49,898 nt of DNA from an uncultured cyanobacterium (GCA_903935205.1 CAIZQU010000077.1:1-49898), one strand, 5' to 3'; counted from the stretch's first letter, positions 1 through 8,990 are shown. The notes: a model not told the origin generated them from the sequence alone. Program-made: numbers and translations.

Positions 1-149
1 CGCTTCCACTGGTCAAAACAGACGGTCTGGCTGAGCAGAAGACCGGTGACCATCCAGCCAAGCAGCACCAGGTGACGTTCGTCGCAGACCGGGCAGTGTT
101 GACGCAGAAGGCCGGTGAGTTCAGCATGGAGCCGGGCGTGGAAATCCAC
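1..149 (-). CDS. IS4-like transposase, N-terminal fragment cut by the window edge
   Basis: This minus-strand frame is open to the left edge and encodes about 49 residues, with a segment reading LLGWMVTGLLLSQTVCFDQW. A hydrophobic stretch of this kind near the N terminus is typical of IS4-type transposases common in cyanobacteria; the DDE catalytic core would lie outside the window. The start used is a GTG at 147-149; an in-frame stop lies shortly upstream, so the true start cannot be far away. There is no clear Shine-Dalgarno sequence. The terminal inverted repeat of the element probably lies between about 150 and 200 but cannot be fixed from one end. The family call is inferred from a short fragment. 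Confidence 0.55.
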   Translation of the reverse strand, partial: MDFHARLHAELTGLLRQHCPVCDERHLVLLGWMVTGLLLSQTVCFDQWK

Positions 150-348
150 GAGGGATTGGTTTGGTGTGACAACCCCAACCTCTCATGGCTCCCTGCCCAC
201 CCAATGGCTTGAGACCCATTCCGGCACAGGGGCTTCCGGAGTTGTGTCCGTCAGTCAGGGTGAGACCCTGTCCCATCCCAAGGTGGGATATCTCTCCATG
301 GATTTGGGGCCGATCTGGGGCATGCGCAGCTACGCGCAGCTCAGGCTC

Positions 349-2064
349 TCAGGTCTCCCCCGGTTCAGGCACCGTCAGGGTGATGCCGGACGCTTCCAGC
401 ACCGCAGGGGCGCAGGAGCGCAGGCTCCAGCGTTCCAGGCTCAGATCCTCTCGACTTCCACCCTCTCCGGCGGCCGCTTCGAGGCTGATTCTCAGCTCGC
501 TGGCTTTGCCGCCACGGGGCCCCAGCATTTCGACTCGTAGGGCTTCGATCACCGTGCCGGGCCTGCGGTCGAGGGCGGCGGCGAGCCGCAGCAGCAGCGC
601 CATCGACGCCACCGTCTGCCGTTGATCCCGCTCCTGGATCAACTGCCACGACTCGTGACGCTTTTTGGGTAAGCCGCGACGGTGGTACCGCGCGATCGCT
701 GCCACCATCAGATGTTCGGCCTCGCTGTAGCCAAGCAACTCGCCGTGTCGGATCAGGTACCAGGTGTGTTTGTGGTAAGCGGCGATGTTGATGTGTTTGC
801 CGCAGCTATGCAGCTGGGCCGCTGCCCACAACAGTTTCCTGCCCGGACCCGGGTCGTCATGGAGGGAACCCCGGGTCTGGTCGTAGAGGCTCAGGGCATG
901 GGCGGCCACGCGCTCAGCTCGGGCCGCATCAACCCCGTGGCTGCGGGCCAGATGGCGAACGGTGCGCTCCCGGATCGAGCTCTGAAAGGCCAGTCGGTCG
1001 GCCAGCAGGCCATTGCGCAGCATCCAGTCCACGATCAGCCCCTCCCGTAGGGCGCGATCGCAGACCACCAGCTCCTGGGCCTGAAGCATGGCCATGGCGG
1101 TCTGCAGGATCAGGGCCCCTGGCACGATGATCTCGGAGCGTCGTTCGTTGATCGGGGTGAGGGCACGTCGTTGCTCAGGCCCCATCGTCACCAGGCGGTC
1201 GACGAGCTGGTCGACCCGGGCGCGGCTGAGGCGATAGCCGTTGAGCTTCAGGCCGGGTTTGGCATCCTCCGCAGCGGCCAGCGCTGCCAGGGCCATGGCG
1301 GTGCCGCTGGTGCCCACCAGCACCGGCGACTTGTCTTGGGGGGTGAGGGCGGCACGGACCTGGGCCACGGCAGGGTCCAGCGAGCCTTGGATGTAGGCCT
1401 CCAGGAAGGCCCGCCGCGACGCTGGCAGGGGATCCTGCTGGCAGAACTCCCGCTGCAGGCGAACCGCGCCGATCCTGGTGCTGGTCAGGGTGCGGGCATC
1501 GCGGCCGTCGGCCAGGATCAGTTCTGTCGAGCCGCCGCCGATGTCCAGGATGTAGTGGGGCGACTCCCCCAGGGGCATACCGGAGAGCACGCCGAGGTAG
1601 ATCAGGCGAGCCTCCTCCGGACCGCTGACCAGGTCGACCTGAAGGTCAAGGCTGCGCTCCAGCAGCTGCAGGAAATCGCGGCCGTTCGGTGCCTCCCGCA
1701 CGGCGCTGGTCGCTGCTGTGATGATCTGCTCGGCTCCATGGCTGAGCGCAAGGTCGCGGCAGTGGCGCAGGGTGAGCAGGGCCCGTTCCACCGATTCGGC
1801 CGAAAGATCTCCAGTCACGGGATCCCGCTCCCCGAGCCGCACGGTCGACTTCTCGGCCTGCACCACGCTGAAGGCGTGCAGGGCCGGATCGATGGCAGCG
1901 ATGAGCAGATGAATGGAATTGGTTCCGATGTCGATCGCGGCCACTCGCCGGGTTGCTGATGCCTCGGCCGTGCCCGTGCCAGGCCCGGTGGGTGTGGCCA
2001 TGGGGGTGGCGGCTGATCCTCCGGGGACCTGCGACGGCGACGTCGGGGGAGATGCGTGGGCCAT
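349..2064 (-). CDS. ppx: Exopolyphosphatase / pppGpp phosphohydrolase (Ppx/GppA family)
   Basis: Cytoplasmic enzyme expected to release phosphate from polyphosphate ends and possibly hydrolyse pppGpp. The product is 571 aa from the ATG used. A Pro/Thr/Ala-rich, probably disordered N terminus precedes the actin-like phosphate-binding signature AIDIGTNSIHLL (about residue 43) and the second glycine loop LDIGGGSTELI (about residue 172). The C-terminal half has an HD-like helical domain with LHSCGKHINI and ARYHRRGLPKK, as in full-length Ppx. An upstream in-frame GTG at 2092-2094 would add 10 residues. It is divergent from ubiA, so the promoters share about 150 bases. A PPK2-type kinase lies about 36 kb away in the same window, so both polyphosphate making and breaking are represented. 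Confidence 0.9.
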   Translation of the reverse strand: MAHASPPTSPSQVPGGSAATPMATPTGPGTGTAEASATRRVAAIDIGTNSIHLLIAAIDPALHAFSVVQAEKSTVRLGERDPVTGDLSAESVERALLTLRHCRDLALSHGAEQIITAATSAVREAPNGRDFLQLLERSLDLQVDLVSGPEEARLIYLGVLSGMPLGESPHYILDIGGGSTELILADGRDARTLTSTRIGAVRLQREFCQQDPLPASRRAFLEAYIQGSLDPAVAQVRAALTPQDKSPVLVGTSGTAMALAALAAAEDAKPGLKLNGYRLSRARVDQLVDRLVTMGPEQRRALTPINERRSEIIVPGALILQTAMAMLQAQELVVCDRALREGLIVDWMLRNGLLADRLAFQSSIRERTVRHLARSHGVDAARAERVAAHALSLYDQTRGSLHDDPGPGRKLLWAAAQLHSCGKHINIAAYHKHTWYLIRHGELLGYSEAEHLMVAAIARYHRRGLPKKRHESWQLIQERDQRQTVASMALLLRLAAALDRRPGTVIEALRVEMLGPRGGKASELRISLEAAAGEGGSREDLSLERWSLRSCAPAVLEASGITLTVPEPGET

Positions 2065-2188
2065 CGGGGCACTCTTCGGCCGCGGCGCCGACACTTTGCC
2101 ACCGCCGCGAGAGGGATGGTCCGCGGCCGAGGTGGAATGCCGAGCCCCGGACAGCGAAGCCGTCTGCGGATCGCACCCCAGCCAGCCC

Positions 2189-2194
2189 TAGGGT
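2189..2194 (+). promoter_or_regulatory. Candidate -10 element (TAGGGT) of ubiA
   Basis: TAGGGT lies 22 bases before the ubiA ATG. TAGGG hexamers occur at a similar distance before the genes at 25530 and 36645. No convincing -35 box is visible. Confidence 0.3.
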
Positions 2195-2216
2195 GCCGCC
2201 ATTCTTTGATCTGCCC

Positions 2217-3113
2217 ATGGCCACGGCGAGGGCCCTGCTGGAGCTGTTGCGATGGCACAAGCCCAGCGGGAGGCTGATCCTGCTCATCCCCGCGGGCTGG
2301 GCTCTCTGGCTCACGCCCCAGAGCCCGCCGGCTTCGACCCTGGTTGGTTGGATTGTGCTGGGCGGCCTTGCGGTCAGTGGGGCGGGCTGCATCGCCAACG
2401 ATCTCTGGGACCGCCGCATCGATCCGCTGGTGGAACGCACCCGTAACCGGCCCCTGGCCTCCGGCCGCGTCGGGCCCGTGACCGCCACGGCCCTGCTGTT
2501 GTTCTGTTTGCTTCTGGCCTTGCTGGTGGTGCTGGCCCTGCCGCCGACCGGCAGAAGCAGCGCCCTCGTCCTGGCGATGGCTGCCCTGCCCCCTGTGCTG
2601 CTTTACCCCTCGGCCAAGCGCTGGTTTCCCCTGCCCCAGCTGGTCCTGGCCCTCTGCTGGGGATTCGCCGTGTTGATCCCCTGGGTGGCAGCCAGCGGCT
2701 CTCTTGCGGGGGGCTGGCCCCTGCTGCTGACCTGGTTGGCCACCCTGAGCTGGACCTTCGGTTTTGACACCGTCTATGCGATGAGCGATCGGGAGGACGA
2801 CGCCCGTCTGGGGGTGCGCAGCAGCGCCCTCAGCCTTGGTGCGGCGGCGCCGTTCTGGGTCACAGCCTGCTACGGCCTCACAGCCCTGCTTCTGGCCATC
2901 GCGGCCCAGTTGCGCGGCATCGCTGGACCACTGTTCTGGCTCCCCTGGTTGGTCGCCACGGCTGGCATGGTGCGGGAGGCCCTGGTCCTGCGGCGGGCTG
3001 GATTGCCCCGCAGCTCCTATGCCATCCATTTCGGTCGCCAGGTTCAGCTCGGGGCCCTGCTGCTGCTTGCCCTGATCCTTGGCACCGCCTCCACCCCTGC
3101 AGCATTTCCCTGA
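2217..3113 (+). CDS. ubiA: UbiA-family 4-hydroxybenzoate polyprenyltransferase
   Basis: Integral membrane prenyltransferase of 298 aa. In cyanobacteria this family attaches a long isoprenoid (solanesyl) chain to 4-hydroxybenzoate on the way to plastoquinone. Both Mg-diphosphate-binding aspartate motifs are visible: NDLWDRRID (about residue 61) and DTVYAMSDREDD (about residue 184). Alternating hydrophobic segments give roughly eight to nine membrane helices. The ATG at 2217 begins the normal N terminus, MATARALLELLRWHKPSGR. The frame is open further upstream, but that part is antisense to ppx and does not resemble the family. It stands alone between the divergent ppx and the downstream carboxypeptidase (111-base gap). 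Confidence 0.88.
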   Translation: MATARALLELLRWHKPSGRLILLIPAGWALWLTPQSPPASTLVGWIVLGGLAVSGAGCIANDLWDRRIDPLVERTRNRPLASGRVGPVTATALLLFCLLLALLVVLALPPTGRSSALVLAMAALPPVLLYPSAKRWFPLPQLVLALCWGFAVLIPWVAASGSLAGGWPLLLTWLATLSWTFGFDTVYAMSDREDDARLGVRSSALSLGAAAPFWVTACYGLTALLLAIAAQLRGIAGPLFWLPWLVATAGMVREALVLRRAGLPRSSYAIHFGRQVQLGALLLLALILGTASTPAAFP

Positions 3114-3224
3114 ATCCAGGCTGCGCCCCGGATCCTGGCTCCGCCTCAGCTTTCCACGCTCCTCACCCTTTTTTCGCGGCTCACGACCCTGACGGGTGCC
3201 CGTGCCACCGCCGCTGCGCTCACG

Positions 3225-4160
3225 ATGATCCTCAACTCCCTACCCCTGCCGCCGCCGTTGCGCCGCGGAGATCGTGTTCGCCCCGTAGCGGCCAGTTCAG
3301 CCCTTGGGGATGGCGAGCGCCTGGCGGCGGGTCTGGCGATCCTCCGGGACTGGGGGCTGGAGATCGAGGACAACCAGGGCCTGGCTGAGCGCCGCTGGGG
3401 CTATCTGGCGGGCAGCGATTCCGAACGGGCGGCGGATCTTCGCCCTGGCGAGCCCGGCTCCCCCGCTCCGGCCCTCTACGCCTGCGCCCGTGGCGGCTGG
3501 GGAGCGGCCCGTTTGCTGGAGCAGTCGCTGCGGCAGCCCGACGGTTGGTTGCTCGGCTTCTCGGATGTCACCTCTCTGCTCTGGCATCGGGTGGTCCAGG
3601 GGGTCGGTGGGGGGGTGCACGGACCCCTGCTCACCACCCTGGCCGAGGAGCCCGAATGGAGCCGGGAACGGCTGCGTGCCCTGTTGTTTGGTGAACCCCT
3701 GCCTGAGCTGGAGGCCGTCGGCTGGCGGGCTGGCGTGGCCGAGGGACCGCTGCTCGTGGCCAATCTCACCGTGGCCAGCCATCTGCTCGGCTCTCCCCAT
3801 CTGCCGAACCTGCGGGGGGCGATCCTGGTGCTGGAGGACGTGGGTGAGGCCCCTTATCGGATCGAGCGCATGCTCACCCACTGGCGCCTCTGCGGCGCAT
3901 TGCAGCAGCTGGCTGGCCTTGGCTTCGGCAGCTTCGAGGGGTGGCGGGAGGCCGATGGCCGCGCCGATGAGCCCGAAGACCACCGCTTCGAACTCGATCA
4001 GGTGCTGCGTGAACGCAGTCTCGATCTGGGGATTCCGGTGGTCGCCCACCTGCCGGTCGGCCATGCCCCGGGCAACGCCGCCCTGCCGCTGGGATCCCTG
4101 GCCCGTCTTGATGGCGGCCGTGGGCGGCTGACTCTGTTGCCGGCCGGGGGTGGTGGCTGA
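3225..4160 (+). CDS. ldcA: LD-carboxypeptidase (peptidase family S66)
   Basis: Serine peptidase of 311 aa expected to trim the terminal D-alanine from muropeptide tetrapeptides during murein recycling. The LdcA-type elements are present in order: CARGGWGAARLL, the nucleophile segment GFSDVTSLLWH, the glutamate region LEDVGEAPYRIERML, and the C-terminal histidine region VVAHLPVGHAPGN. These match the Ser-Glu-His triad layout of S66. No signal peptide is seen, which fits a cytoplasmic enzyme. Length is normal. The ATG at 3225 is the first start; the next gene is convergent (mscS family), so this gene is probably monocistronic or read through from ubiA. Confidence 0.85.
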   Translation: MILNSLPLPPPLRRGDRVRPVAASSALGDGERLAAGLAILRDWGLEIEDNQGLAERRWGYLAGSDSERAADLRPGEPGSPAPALYACARGGWGAARLLEQSLRQPDGWLLGFSDVTSLLWHRVVQGVGGGVHGPLLTTLAEEPEWSRERLRALLFGEPLPELEAVGWRAGVAEGPLLVANLTVASHLLGSPHLPNLRGAILVLEDVGEAPYRIERMLTHWRLCGALQQLAGLGFGSFEGWREADGRADEPEDHRFELDQVLRERSLDLGIPVVAHLPVGHAPGNAALPLGSLARLDGGRGRLTLLPAGGGG

Positions 4161-4195
4161 GCCTGAGCCCTTGGCTGTCCTGTCCGGCACCTTCA

Positions 4196-4224
4196 GGGTT
4201 GGCTCCGCCTGGGCAAGGCAACCC
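4196..4224. terminator. Possible hairpin between convergent genes
   Basis: GGGTTG (4196-4201) is inverted at CAACCC (4219-4224), with a small inner GCC/GGC pairing in the loop. It lies in the 100-base gap between convergent genes. There is no T-tract, so terminator function is inferred from position. Confidence 0.3.
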
Positions 4225-4260
4225 CGACCCCGAGCCTCGCTTGGCCACCAGGCCTGGGGG

Positions 4261-6063
4261 TCAGCCGCCTCCCCAGGGCGGTGGCACGGTGCTGCGGTCG
4301 CTCTCCCGGTTGGCCTGATACGCCGGAGAAAGAATCTCAACGCCGGCGTCCGCAAAACGGTCCTGCAGGGAGGCCAGCAGCTCTGAAAGGGTCTCGCGGT
4401 AGCGGTTGACATCCCGCAGGCTGGCGTCGATTTCGTAGCTGATGTGAAAGTCGTTGAGGGCGGTCTGCAGCACCTTCGGGGCGGGCTGTTCCGCGATCCC
4501 TGGCACGGCCCGTGCCGCCTCCAGCATCAGGTGGTGCACCTGTCGCCAGGGCACGTCGTAGCCGATGGTGATCGTGGTGGTGATCGTCACCGGCCAGGGG
4601 CCCTCGCGGCCGGTCGAGCTGAAGTTGAGAACAGGAGTGGAGATCACCATGGCATTGGGAAGGCTGACCAATTCGTTGCGCGGTGTCTGGATGCGGGTGA
4701 CGAGCAGGTTGCGGTCCTGCACCACGCCGGTGACGCCATTGATCTCGACCCGATCACCCTCCTGGAAGGCGCGGGTGTAGATGAGCATCACGCCGCTGAT
4801 CACATTGGTGGCCACGGCGCTGGAGCCGAGGGCCGCCAGCAGGCCGACAAACAATCCGGCCCCCTGAAAGGCGCGGCTGCCGGACCCGGGGATGTAGGGA
4901 TAGGCCACCACCAGACCAGCCAGCAGCATGGTGGCCGCCACCAGACGGCCCGTGGGCCGAGCCCATTCACGGTAGAAGCCGCTGATCTGCAGCTGGCCCC
5001 GTTCGATCGCTCCGAACCAGTCCATACAGGCTCGCATCAGCCCTCGGGTGAGCAGCAGGATCAGGGCGATCGTCAACAGATTGGGGATCGCGGCCACCGC
5101 TCCATCGAACAGCCGGATCAGAACGCCCCGAAGATGGCCCCGTAGCCCCTCGGCGATCATCTGGGTCGGGGGAAACTGCCCGAGCAGCAGGGGGATCAAC
5201 AGATAGCTGGCCAACAGCAGCAGGCTCAAGTGCAGCAGCCGCAGCAGTCGCAGCAGCACAGCCCGCTCTTGGATGGGGTCCAGCACGGTGGTGCTGCCGA
5301 TCCGCAAGCCTGCCAGCAGAGGGGAGTCGCCCTGGCGGATCCAGCGGCCCAGGCGGTCTTGCAGCAGGGATTGGATCCGCAGCCAGAGGAGATAGATTCC
5401 CAGCACCAGAAGGGCCAGGGCGGTGCTGCGGATCCAGGCCCCCAGGGTGTGGGTGCTGCGGTATTGGCGAATGGCGGCCCGCATCTGGTCGCGATAGTGC
5501 TCAGCCAATTCCTGGCGACTGGTGCCGAACGCCAGGGCCGCTCGGTCATCGACCGCCAGCTGGGGTGTGAACCCTCCCCCGGGTCGCTGCAGCCCGACCA
5601 TGGCGTAGGGGGGATCTTCGCGGATCACCAGCTGATCGGGTTCCACCGCCTGGTTCTCAGCCAACTGCCGAAGCCTCAGGCTGCCCCGGACCGCAGCCTC
5701 TGCGGGGGTCTGGGCTCCGGTGGCCGAGCGGATCTCGAGCACCCGACGCCCCTCCAGGGTGACCCAACTGGAGGGAGGGGGAGGGGCCGGAGCGGTGGCC
5801 GCCGCGGATGGCTGCCGCGGGTCAGGGGCGATGACGGCGGCAGGAACGGCAGTGGGTGATGCTTCACCAGGCCAGGCCACGGCCAGCCCTGCCGCCGGAC
5901 TGGTCGCCGCGTTTCCCCCCCCCCACGCCTGGGCCAGCCGGAGCGCTTCGCCAGCCTGGCCCAGGCCGGCATGGGCCATCTGGGCCGCCAGCAGAGCCGT
6001 GATCAGCGCCACCGGCAGAACAGGCGGTCGCAGGGGCCGTCGCGGCTGGCGAGGCGCTGGCAT
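4261..6063 (-). CDS. Mechanosensitive ion channel of the MscS family, with long N-terminal domain
   Basis: Large MscS-type channel (600 aa). A cleavable signal-like segment at residues 1-33 is followed by an Ala/Pro-rich linker, a periplasmic-type domain, and about five membrane helices between residues 190 and 460. The MscS core follows: a pore helix in LLAALGSSAVATNVISG, then the beta domain with EGDRVEINGVTGVVQDRNL and RNELVSLPNAMV. It probably opens on membrane tension to release osmolytes. The ATG at 6063 is chosen because the longer frame to 6183 overlaps ispD and would hide the signal sequence. It ends convergent with ldcA and starts 67 bases after ispD, so the two may be co-transcribed. 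Length is well above E. coli MscS (286 aa) and within the larger cyanobacterial MscS-like class. Confidence 0.82.
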   Translation of the reverse strand: MPAPRQPRRPLRPPVLPVALITALLAAQMAHAGLGQAGEALRLAQAWGGGNAATSPAAGLAVAWPGEASPTAVPAAVIAPDPRQPSAAATAPAPPPPSSWVTLEGRRVLEIRSATGAQTPAEAAVRGSLRLRQLAENQAVEPDQLVIREDPPYAMVGLQRPGGGFTPQLAVDDRAALAFGTSRQELAEHYRDQMRAAIRQYRSTHTLGAWIRSTALALLVLGIYLLWLRIQSLLQDRLGRWIRQGDSPLLAGLRIGSTTVLDPIQERAVLLRLLRLLHLSLLLLASYLLIPLLLGQFPPTQMIAEGLRGHLRGVLIRLFDGAVAAIPNLLTIALILLLTRGLMRACMDWFGAIERGQLQISGFYREWARPTGRLVAATMLLAGLVVAYPYIPGSGSRAFQGAGLFVGLLAALGSSAVATNVISGVMLIYTRAFQEGDRVEINGVTGVVQDRNLLVTRIQTPRNELVSLPNAMVISTPVLNFSSTGREGPWPVTITTTITIGYDVPWRQVHHLMLEAARAVPGIAEQPAPKVLQTALNDFHISYEIDASLRDVNRYRETLSELLASLQDRFADAGVEILSPAYQANRESDRSTVPPPWGGG

Positions 6064-6130
6064 GAAGGCCGTGGGGATGGATTTCGATCCTGACGCGGCG
6101 GCTCTGCCGCCGCCAACGCTCCGCCAGGGA

Positions 6131-6844
6131 TCAGGCGCGCCCTGGGCTGGTGCCGTCCCGGTGGGCGAGCACCGCCTCGGCAATGGTCAGATCGAAGCTG
6201 GTGGTCAGTTTGATGTTGGCTGGTGTGGCTTCCAGCACCTGCACCGGCAGCCCAAGCCGCTCGAACAGGGCCGCGTCATCGGTGACGTTCCATCCCTGGG
6301 AGGCGGCTGTGGCATGGGCCTGGCGCAACTGGGTCACGGCAAAACCCTGGGGGGTCTGGGCCGCCCATAGGCGGCTGCGGTCTGGGGTGGCGCAGATCGT
6401 GCCGCTGCCATCCACCTCCTTGATGGTGTCGGTGACCGGCACCGCGGCGATGATGCCGGCGCCGGCCGGGATCGCCTCGCCGAGGGCGAGGGCGCAGCGC
6501 TCCAGCAGCTCCGGTGTTACCAGGCAACGGGCCCCGTCGTGGATCAGCACGGCCTCGGCCTGATCGGGGAGGGCGTCCAGTCCCCGGCTCACCGAGTCCT
6601 GGCGGGTCTCACCGCCCAGGATCCAGACCACCGGCCGATCGGGTTGGGCGTTGGCCACGATGGCCGCGATCGCCTCAGCGTCCTGGGATTGGCCGACGAT
6701 GCCGATCCAGCGAATCGCTTGGCAGGCCAGGGCCGCATCCAGGGTCCAGGCGAGCACGGGGCGGCCGGCCAGGGGCAGCAACAGCTTGTTGCGGTCGGCG
6801 CCCATGCGGCGGCCGCTGCCGGCGGCGGCGATCAGCAGATGCAC
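6131..6844 (-). CDS. ispD: 2-C-methyl-D-erythritol 4-phosphate cytidylyltransferase
   Basis: MEP-pathway enzyme making CDP-methylerythritol from CTP and MEP. The N terminus carries the nucleotide-binding loop [18 protein letters not shown]; later come [15 protein letters not shown] and [17 protein letters not shown], and the C-terminal substrate loop [14 protein letters not shown]. The GTG at 6842-6844 is preferred because a GGGAG stands 8 bases before it and the protein then begins directly at the conserved strand. An ATG at 6887-6889 would add 15 unsupported residues. It is divergent from the GT9-like gene at 6975. The product is 237 aa, normal for IspD. Confidence 0.88.
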   Translation of the reverse strand: MHLLIAAAGSGRRMGADRNKLLLPLAGRPVLAWTLDAALACQAIRWIGIVGQSQDAEAIAAIVANAQPDRPVVWILGGETRQDSVSRGLDALPDQAEAVLIHDGARCLVTPELLERCALALGEAIPAGAGIIAAVPVTDTIKEVDGSGTICATPDRSRLWAAQTPQGFAVTQLRQAHATAASQGWNVTDDAALFERLGLPVQVLEATPANIKLTTSFDLTIAEAVLAHRDGTSPGRA

Positions 6845-6882
6845 AAGCAAGCTCCCGGAAGCGGGACGGGAAGAACCTGATC

Positions 6883-6890
6883 CATACAAT
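6883..6890 (+). promoter_or_regulatory. Candidate -10 element (CATACAAT)
   Basis: The hexamer TACAAT at 6885-6890 sits 84 bases before the ATG at 6975. The octamer CCATACAAT also occurs before the thioredoxin gene on the other strand, and CCATACGAT before fabG. No -35 is evident. Confidence 0.35.
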
Positions 6891-6974
6891 CAGGCCAAGG
6901 AGCCCTTCCTGCAGCCGCTGCTTGCCTCGCGCTCTGTTCACGTCCCAGTTCAGCCCCTGCTCAACATCGCCCCC

Positions 6975-7817
6975 ATGCGTGCATTGTTTCTGATTCCGGG
7001 CGATGGGCTGCAACAGCTCCAGGCCTTCCCCGCCGTGGCGGCCACCGCCGAGCAGCTCGGCTTCACGATCCAGGTGGCCTGTTCCCCCGAACAGGCCCCC
7101 CTCTGGAAGCTGCTGCCGGTGGTCGAAAAGCTGATCCCGTTCAGCTTCGGCGATGCCACCCTGGCGGATTGGGCCAATCTGCTCGGTTCGGTCCGCGATC
7201 CCGATTTCCAGGTGGCGATCAATCTGGCTCCCAGCCGCCAGATGGACCTGATGCTGTCGATGAGCCACATCCCAACCCGGGTGGCCAGCTCCGGCTTCTC
7301 CGCCACCACCCGGGTGAGCGAACCACCGGCCGGCTGGGGAGCCCAGTCCCTCGCTGGATACCTCAGCCCGGTCGGGGTGAGTCTTGATGCCTCCGCCTTC
7401 AGGCTGGCGATACAACCGTCTGCCTTGGCGGAGGCCACGGCGGGATTGCCTCCGGGAGATGGTCCCCTGCTCTTGTTGGCCCCAGCTGGCGGTCCGACGG
7501 ACTGGCCTGAGATTCATTGGCAGCAGCTGCCGGATCGGATTCGCGCGAACCTACCCAGCCTGCGCTGCCGTCAGCTGCCGCCGGCCACGGTCGCTACGGC
7601 ATCCCGCCGTGCCGCCGAAATCGCCGCCAGTGATGTGGTGCTGGCGAGCGATCCGCTGACCATTGAGTTGGCGCTGTATTGCGGCACGCCCCTGGTGGCC
7701 CTCGGCCGAGGCAGTGAAAGCCTGCCGGCACGGGACGGGGTGAGCGGCGTCGCCCCGGCCGGCTCCCTGGCTTCCCTGGGGCTCGATCCAGTGCTGCAGG
7801 CTCTGGGGCTGAACTGA
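6975..7817 (+). CDS. Glycosyltransferase family 9-like (heptosyltransferase-type) protein
   Basis: Protein of 280 aa beginning MRALFLIPGDGLQQLQAFPA, a Rossmann start like that of ADP-heptose:LPS heptosyltransferases. The second half has LLLLAPAGGPTDWPEIHW, the counterpart of the GT9 donor-site segment, and ASDVVLASDPLTIELALYCGTPLVAL, matching the conserved GT9 region in which D and T bind the donor. Likely acts in cell-surface polysaccharide or LPS assembly at the cytoplasmic face. Length is shorter than enterobacterial heptosyltransferases (about 320-350 aa), so a divergent picocyanobacterial variant is probable; acceptor and donor are unknown. The ATG at 6975 is used; the open frame upstream is antisense to ispD. 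The next gene starts 3 bases after the stop, suggesting one transcript. Confidence 0.68.
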   Translation: MRALFLIPGDGLQQLQAFPAVAATAEQLGFTIQVACSPEQAPLWKLLPVVEKLIPFSFGDATLADWANLLGSVRDPDFQVAINLAPSRQMDLMLSMSHIPTRVASSGFSATTRVSEPPAGWGAQSLAGYLSPVGVSLDASAFRLAIQPSALAEATAGLPPGDGPLLLLAPAGGPTDWPEIHWQQLPDRIRANLPSLRCRQLPPATVATASRRAAEIAASDVVLASDPLTIELALYCGTPLVALGRGSESLPARDGVSGVAPAGSLASLGLDPVLQALGLN

Positions 7818-7820
7818 GCC

Positions 7821-8969
7821 ATGGCGCTCCGGAAGGCACCGCCCACTTCCGGAAGGGTTCCAACCCGATGGAGGAGGAGACCCCCGCCTACCCGCGCGCG
7901 CCACCCCTGGCTCTCGCCGATTCTGCTGTTGGTCGCGGTGGTCAATCTCACGGCGATCGGCTACCGCATCACCGAGGGCTGGGACTGGGGAGACTGCTAT
8001 TGGATGGTGGCGATCACCATCCCCGGTATCGGCTATGGCGAGGTCCATCCGCTCTCAGCGGCGGGCAGGGTCGTCACCGTGTTCTCGATCATCGGTGGCC
8101 TGGCGGTGCTTCAGCTTGCCGCCCAGAGCCTTCTCGGCCTCTCCGAGTCGGGTTATCTGCGTCGGGTTCGCCATCGCCGCCTCATCCATTGGATCCGAAC
8201 CATGCAGGACCATGTCATTGTCTGCGGCTATGGCCGCATCGGTCGTGAGATCGCCGAGCAGTTGCTGCGAGAAGGGGTTGCGATGGTGGTGATCGAACTG
8301 GATCCGGAGCTTCAGGCGGCGGCGGAAAGCCGTGGCATTCCCGTGATGCTCGCCGATGCAACCCGCGATGAAACCCTGCGCCAGGCCGGCATTCTGCGCT
8401 GCCGCAGCCTGGTGGCGGCCCTGTCGAGCGATGCCGCCAATGTGTATGTGGTGCTCAGCGCCCGGGCCATCGCCCCTGATTGCCGGCTGATTGCCCGCTG
8501 TGACAACGAGGAGGCGGCCCGCAAGCTGCGCCAGGCCGGAGCCGACCAGGTGATCAGCCCCTATGTGGCCGGCGGTAGGGCGATGGCGGCCATCGCCCTA
8601 CGGCCCCTGGCCATGGACTTCCTTGAACTGGTGGCTGGTTCGGACTGCGAGGTGGAGGAGTTCCAGCTCAGCGAGGATCCCCGTCAGCTCGGACACCTGG
8701 CCGGCCGGTCCCTGGCGGACCTGGAGATCAAACGACGCACTGGCGTGCTGGTGCTGGCGGTCAAACAGCCCACCGAGCCGATCAGCACCACCCCTGATCG
8801 CGCCATGGGCCATCAGGTGGCCGGCGAGCGGTTGATCGCCAACCCGCCGGTGGAAACCCGTCTGGCACCAGGCCAGCTGCTGGTTGTGCTGGGCAGCCGC
8901 GAGCAGCTGGCCCGTCTGCGCAAGTTGCTCGGAGTCGCGGTAGTGCAGGAAAGTGCCATGCCCGGCTGA
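7821..8969 (+). CDS. Two-TM ion channel with cytoplasmic RCK (TrkA-N/TrkA-C) domains
   Basis: Channel subunit of 382 aa. A basic N terminus precedes TM1 (about 30-50), a pore helix with filter at residues 69-74 (GIGYGE), and TM2 (about 80-106). The RCK/TrkA-N domain follows, with dinucleotide motif [14 protein letters not shown] (about 132-145), an acidic strand-2 end (VIELD), and a C-terminal TrkA-C-like domain. The overall plan is that of MthK-type potassium channels that form tetramers gated by RCK rings. The filter is odd: the usual T-T-V-G-Y-G-D is here P-G-I-G-Y-G-E, so the threonine preceding the GYG core is glycine, and selectivity may be altered. It is immediately downstream of the GT9-like gene (3-base gap). 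Potassium specificity is inferred from the family. Confidence 0.82.
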   Translation: MALRKAPPTSGRVPTRWRRRPPPTRARHPWLSPILLLVAVVNLTAIGYRITEGWDWGDCYWMVAITIPGIGYGEVHPLSAAGRVVTVFSIIGGLAVLQLAAQSLLGLSESGYLRRVRHRRLIHWIRTMQDHVIVCGYGRIGREIAEQLLREGVAMVVIELDPELQAAAESRGIPVMLADATRDETLRQAGILRCRSLVAALSSDAANVYVVLSARAIAPDCRLIARCDNEEAARKLRQAGADQVISPYVAGGRAMAAIALRPLAMDFLELVAGSDCEVEEFQLSEDPRQLGHLAGRSLADLEIKRRTGVLVLAVKQPTEPISTTPDRAMGHQVAGERLIANPPVETRLAPGQLLVVLGSREQLARLRKLLGVAVVQESAMPG

Positions 8970-8981
8970 CGGCGGGTGGGA

Positions 8982-8990
8982 CCATACGAT
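8982..8990 (+). promoter_or_regulatory. Candidate -10 element (CCATACGAT) of fabG
   Basis: TACGAT at 8985-8990 is 22 bases before the fabG ATG and lies in the short gap after the channel gene. It resembles the CCATACAAT copies at 6882-6890 and 43475-43483. Start-site data are needed to confirm it. Confidence 0.35.

Noticed and set aside
3148-3176. Possible small RNA or terminator at GCTCCTCACCC followed by six T
   Set aside because: The motif recalls the Yfr1 single-stranded core, but the flanking hairpins are absent and the T-run has no stem before it.
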